The translations under genes and the position numbers were made by a program. Source: Neopestalotiopsis rosae (taxonomy: Eukaryota; Ascomycota; Sordariomycetes; Amphisphaeriales; Sporocadaceae). Taken from it: a DNA stretch of 64,000 nt. The stretch spans positions 248,001 to 312,000 of the forward strand of contig JALGAS010000001.1 in the NCBI GenBank assembly GCA_023078685.1, in the 5' to 3' direction. Below are positions 59,772 to 64,000 of this stretch, in pieces. Position 1 is the first letter of the stretch. Each line of letters starts with the position of its first letter. Below the pieces are notes generated by a model. That model was not told the DNA's origin. It saw only the letters and a program-made list of their open reading frames with translations, and did no database searches.

Positions 59772-60532
59772 GTCGTGGTCTGCAGTCGTGATATTTCTGG
59801 TTCTACTATTCTGATGAGTCTTTGCGAATGTGCGCGTACAGTCGAAGAGAATGCTGAGGTCGTTGAAGATTGATGTCTATCTACTCTCCTTGGAATTTGG
59901 AATGCGCTGCCCGAATGACGACGCAGTCTCGGTTCCTGCGGAAGCTCCGGGGTCCACACCACCACGACGTCAATCGACCAAAATATCCGTTGGTGGGGCT
60001 AGATCTGATCAGGGACTTTTTTTGCAAGGCTGACGAAACCAAACATATAAGATATAGGTAGGCACCCGACAACAAAATATTGTCTTTTTGTAATTGTAAT
60101 ATTAAGCCAATTCCCCTAGTCGAGATCTGAAGGTTACCTTTTGAAAGTTCCTGGAAATTTCATGGAATAAACCAATGACAGAATCCTGTCCCGTTCTTGT
60201 TCATCTTGTATACGGAAATAGAGCCGTTGGAACCAGAGGTGATGATATCTTTTGGCACATCATAGTAACATAAACAAATGACCATGGAATGAGCAATTTT
60301 TTTCTATTCATATCCGCTGGAGTTGACTCAAATGTAGACAACCTCAGTCGTCCTGGGCCTGTAAGCCGTGTGCGCAACGTTGTGTCCGTATTTATGCATT
60401 TAAGAGATTGCCCCACACGAGCAAGGCTACAGCCAAAGATGTTTGCGACCACTGTAACACGGTTGACTTTCTTCTTGTCGCATCCAACTTCATTGTTTTC
60501 TGCGCGCAAAGTTCAGCAGAACAACAGATAAA
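59772..60532. promoter_or_regulatory. divergent region of KEI1 (-) and the RRM gene (+)
   Basis: About 760 bp between outward-facing starts. AT-rich; no factor site assigned and no coding frame convincing. Confidence 0.5.
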
Positions 60533-61420
60533 ATGGCTTCATCTCCGCCCATTGCCACGTATGTGTCATTGCACTCCGACACATACTCTCCCTGGCTCTG
60601 ATGGTGTCTTGAACTAACAAATCCGCATACAGTGTCTACGTCCGCAACCTCGAGGAGCGCGTCAAGCCAGAGCCGCTCCGGGAGGCGCTCGAGGTCGTTT
60701 TCTCCGAGTATGGCAACATCATCGACATTGTCGCCAAGACGAACCTAAAGGCCAAGGGCCAGGCTTTTGTCGTCTTTGAGAAGCCAGAGTCGGCGCTCAA
60801 GGCCATTGAGGAGGTGCAGGGGTTCGAGCTGTTTGAGAAGCCCATGCACCTCGCTCTGGCCAGAACCCGCAGCGATGCCACCGTCAAGACCACCGGAAAC
60901 GACGACGAATTCGAGCACCACAAGCGCAGGAGGCTAGCAGAGAAGGGTTCGTGATCCAGTTTCTCAAAGCATCTCGCAATCAAGAGTTACAGAATACATG
61001 GCTAACATCTATGCGAAAACAGACAAGAAGAAGGCCGCCGAGGCTGCGCAAGAGCAACAGAGACTCAAGCGTCCAGGCGCCGCACCCGCACAGGACGCCA
61101 GACCCGCAAAGGTGGCTCGCCCTGGCGGTCTCAAGGCCACAGGTCCCGCTGCCAACACGGTGGTGCCGGACGAGTATCTGCCGCCCAACAAGATCCTGTT
61201 CGTGCAGAACCTGCCCGACGACTACGACGTCGAGGCTCTTACTGGCATCTTTGGCCGCTACGAGGGCTTCAGGGAAGTGCGCTTGGTGCCGGGTAGACGC
61301 GGAATTGCCTTCGTGGAATACGAAGCTGAAGCGGGCGCTATTACGGCCAAGGAGAACACGGCCGGCATGGCGCTGGCTGACGGTGCCAAGTTCATGAAGG
61401 TCACGTACCAGCGCCAGTAG
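60533..61420 (+). CDS. U1A/U2B''-type snRNP protein, two RRMs
   Basis: Exons 60533-60558, 60633-60946 and 61023-61420; all junctions are GT-AG, with CTAAC-type branch sites before the acceptors; 245 residues. RRM1 has RNP2 TVYVRNL and RNP1 KGQAFVVF; RRM2 has RNP2 ILFVQNL and RNP1 RGIAFVEY and ends close to the C-terminus (KVTYQRQ). The linker is a basic, Ala/Lys-rich helix (DKKKAAEAAQEQQRLKR). The two-RRM layout and VRNLEERVKPEPLREAL-like start are those of the SNF/U1A/U2B'' family that binds stem-loops of U1 or U2 snRNA in the spliceosome. Which snRNA it serves cannot be told from sequence alone. Confidence 0.9.
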
Positions 61421-62042
61421 ACCCTGTTCATCAAATTAGATTCTTGCAAGACTTGTCACTAGATACCCAATGCTCATATTCAGATCCAAATCAATGATGA
61501 GATCCAATCGAATGTGCCCTTCTTGCCAGCAGCTTTCAAGACAACTGTAGAATGCTCTAGGGACTCAGGCATGATTGCATACTCGCCGAATTCAATCATT
61601 TTTGCCGAGATTGGGGTTACAAGGCTTCCTGGCCCTTCTAGTTGACTGGTTTCAAAGCCCGACTTTTGATCACGCAAACACCGAGAGTGGCCGATGATCC
61701 ACTCGACATTTTTATGCTGCTGATGTCAAACATGCCTTTGCCTATGTACTGTGTACCTAACTCAATGGAGTGGAACTGGAGAGGCTATGGATTAGGTCTG
61801 TGTTACCTGACATCATCAACGTGGCGGTCAGTCATGGCGATCCGAACACGTTAGTAACTGGTGATTCTCGAACGACATATGCAAGTTCCACACATGAATT
61901 ATGTTTGAAACATCTCATTCTATGGAATAATATCTCTTTGTATCTCTCATGCGCCCGCCAGAGAATCCTCTTTGCAAATTTGTAACTCCGCATATCGGAG
62001 ACATGGGAAAACGCCACGTCTATCCTAAATATATATGTACAA
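61421..62042. other. convergent 3' intergenic region
   Basis: About 620 bp between the RRM gene (+) and the unknown gene (-). AT-rich; nothing recognised. Confidence 0.45.
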
Positions 62043-63777
62043 CTAATTGTTGCCCAATGCTTGTTCCCAAGTCAGCAGGCCGGGGCCGGGAGTATTTGGT
62101 GGCCAAACTCCAGCAGGATAATTAATCGTCCAAGTCGCATTGATTATTTGTTTGAACGTGAAATTGACGCTGACAAATTGTCCATAGGCACCCCACGCCG
62201 AATTTTCGTCGTTGAATCGGGCGTCGTTCGTGAAAACTAGCGGCGGTACTGGCGGTATAATTATTGGCGGCAATGCCGGTCCATGAAACGGCGGTGGCGG
62301 CGGCGGCAGCGGAATCACGATGGCTGCCTGTCCGTGCCGGTTCCGATACAAGAGCAGAAACAAGGCAAAGCGCAAGTGTGCCAGCCCGTAAAATCCGTTC
62401 GCGATTGTCAGTTCGTTGGGCAATACCGGAAACGGCCACCACCCTGGCGCATGCGCATCGCGCATGAGTATATTGCACCATGAGATGACATGGAGCATGG
62501 TCCTCCTGACGTGCAAGTTGCTTGGCGGATTCCCAGTGGGAGGTCTTCGGTTGAGGCAGCCAATCTCTGTCAAGCCCCCGTAGAGCCACGGCTGGTTGGC
62601 AAATACTCCAAAATTGGGACATCCATTAAAGGTGTGAATACTATTAGCCCACTAGGAGATGCGGCAATCAGCAATCTGCCTCTGAGGCCCTACAAAGGGG
62701 ACAATCTATCACTGTTTTGGGCATGTGATCTCTCAAATTAACGGAGCGGGGCTGGAAGGGCGATGGTCTGGGTAGGAAGTGACTCGATATGGCGAGAGCA
62801 GCGGATGACAGGGTTTTACTCACGAAAGCGTGAACGTTCGCCGAGCGCGTAGCGGCTTCGTTGAAATCGCCTGTCCCTGGATCGTGATGTTCCATACGAC
62901 CACCCCACTTTAAAGATAAAAGATGTCAGTATTCATCGAGCATGGTATGCGTAGAGACGGGATTGACTTGACAGACCTCTCGGTCATAGACTGATAACGT
63001 ATAGACATTTGTGGGATACGATGCGCCCCGGTGTAGGTGAATTACATATAGATATCTTATTCGGGGGTATACTGGTCCAAAAAGTGGTTGTCGATTCGTT
63101 TGCGGGTTGAGTGGAGTCCAGTGACAGTTTAGATCCTCTGCCAGTTGAGGGTCAATATTGTAGTCAAAATTATGAGGATTTCTCGTCACATTGACGAGAC
63201 CCAAGCAATATGCCCACTGTGAGCTTACCAAGTCAGCAATCCCTACGCAGACAGGTACATTCATGATTGTGGCTGTAGGGCCAAATCTCAGCGCGGATGT
63301 TTCGAATGCCGACTGTCGATCAGGCAACTCGAAGTTGAAGGAAAGAGACATGAGTCTAGAGCAATGGTAAGAGGAATTGGAAAGTTGCTTACCGCCTCAG
63401 TTCGCGCCGTATCACGCCACATGATAGAAGCATTTAATGCAATGGCAAGATTCGTCTTTAGTAGATGGTCATATTAGTCTTCTGTCGAATTGGTAAAAAT
63501 ATGAATACATCTTTGTGACACAGTGATCCGAGACTGTCAACATCGAACACGACGGGAAATCAGTGGCGAGGGCGCTATTTCTTACTTGTTCCGCGTTGGG
63601 AAAGGGATTATCGGCATTAGAGAAATTTTCTAATACTCGTTCTAGTATATTGGCGGATCTCGTGGTCAAACGCGGGTGGAAAGTGTGAAAAGTGGCATTA
63701 TGGCCGAATTGCGGGTTATTGAATGGAGGTGGCACTATCCAAGGGTTGGTCAGTCTAATCTGTAATGGAAATGCCAT
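62043..63777 (-). CDS. unrecognised four-exon gene, proline-rich C-terminal part
   Basis: A phase-consistent model: complement(join(62043-62651, 62824-62907, 62977-63355, 63509-63777)), 446 residues, start ATG at 63777 (MAFPLQIRLTNPW). Exon 2 carries RFGPTATIMNVPVCVGIADL and a Trp/Tyr-rich part; exon 3 is short (28 codons, WGGRMEHHDPGTGDF). Exon 4 has CPNFGVFANQPWLYGG, a helix-like RFALFLLLYRNRHG and a polyproline run (IPLPPPPPPFHGPALPP). No signal peptide and no family I can name. Intron 2 ends in AAAG. The exon 1/2 junction is the least sure: a 21-codon open piece (63393-63455) inside intron 1 looks protein-like but does not fit the phase. Confidence 0.5.
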
Positions 63778-64000
63778 GCTGAGTTCTCGCTTCCAGAGAA
63801 TGATCTGGCTGACGGACAAGAAAGATAGACGAATCAGAAAGTCAGGATCGTGTACACGAACAAATGTTCAGTCATGCGGTCCTGTGTTTCTGCAAGTGAT
63901 GGGAGTGCAAATTGGATATTCAACATAATCAAGGGGTCTTGCACAAAGCAACTTTGCTTTTGTGTTCTGTTTTCGTTCCGGGAAAATATACAAAGCGCAC
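63778..64000. other. right edge, upstream of the unknown gene
   Basis: 223 bp to the window end; presumed promoter of the minus-strand gene. Nothing else seen. Confidence 0.4.

Noticed and set aside
63393..63455. Candidate 21-codon exon (reads TNLAIALNASIMW...) in the right-end gene
   Set aside because: It joins exon 1 in phase 0 but then cannot join exon 2, which needs phase 2; skipping it gives one consistent frame.

Overview
The window looks like a chromosome piece from a filamentous ascomycete (Pezizomycotina). Sordariomycetes, perhaps Hypocreales, is my inference from gene content and not something a single marker proves. The signs are short GT-AG introns (mostly 44-205 bp) with RCTAA-type branch points, dispersed genes with long AT-rich spacers, and typical filamentous-fungal families: a chitin synthase with the QRRRW motif, TRI12-like and DHA1-like MFS transporters, an NB-ARC/TPR NLR-like protein, a CorA-like protein and an AsaB-like oxygenase. 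I see no CRISPR array, no rRNA or convincing tRNA gene, and no intact transposon.

Layout, left to right. 1-17 kb: the 3' part of MOT1 (cut by the window edge), a small secreted protein, two paralogous F-box-like/DUF7730-type genes, VAC1/PEP7 (-) and MET8 (+) back to back. 17-26 kb: two divergent MFS transporters, then about 3 kb without a gene ahead of a prenylated ubiquitin-fold (UBL3/MUB-type) gene. 27-36 kb: UMP1, whose start codon alone forms its first coding exon; a twin-ATPase ABC protein (YDR061W-like); and a division-1 chitin synthase. 36-46 kb is an accessory block: an unknown protein, an ankyrin protein, a CorA-like membrane protein and a ten-exon alpha/beta-hydrolase - NB-ARC - TPR gene. 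47-52 kb: an AsaB-like oxygenase with an apparently damaged or non-canonical splice acceptor, a type-I glutamine-synthetase-like ligase, and an MFS transporter divergent from the ligase across a 251 bp promoter holding a TCACGTGA palindrome. This may be a mini metabolite cluster. 52.8-61.4 kb is core again: MET5 sulfite reductase beta subunit, KEI1, and a two-RRM U1A/U2B'' protein. The right end carries an unrecognised four-exon proline-rich gene on the minus strand.

Functional links: MET8 makes the siroheme that the MET5 product needs for sulfite reduction, although the genes lie about 36 kb apart. VAC1/PEP7 and KEI1 act in endosome and Golgi trafficking or lipid steps, and chitin synthase in the cell wall. 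A diverged ~125 bp repeat occurs at 38.53 and 52.66 kb, flanking the accessory block. AAG splice acceptors occur only in accessory genes here. Exon models were built by eye from reading-frame phase and splice consensus; none was tested against RNA or database data.
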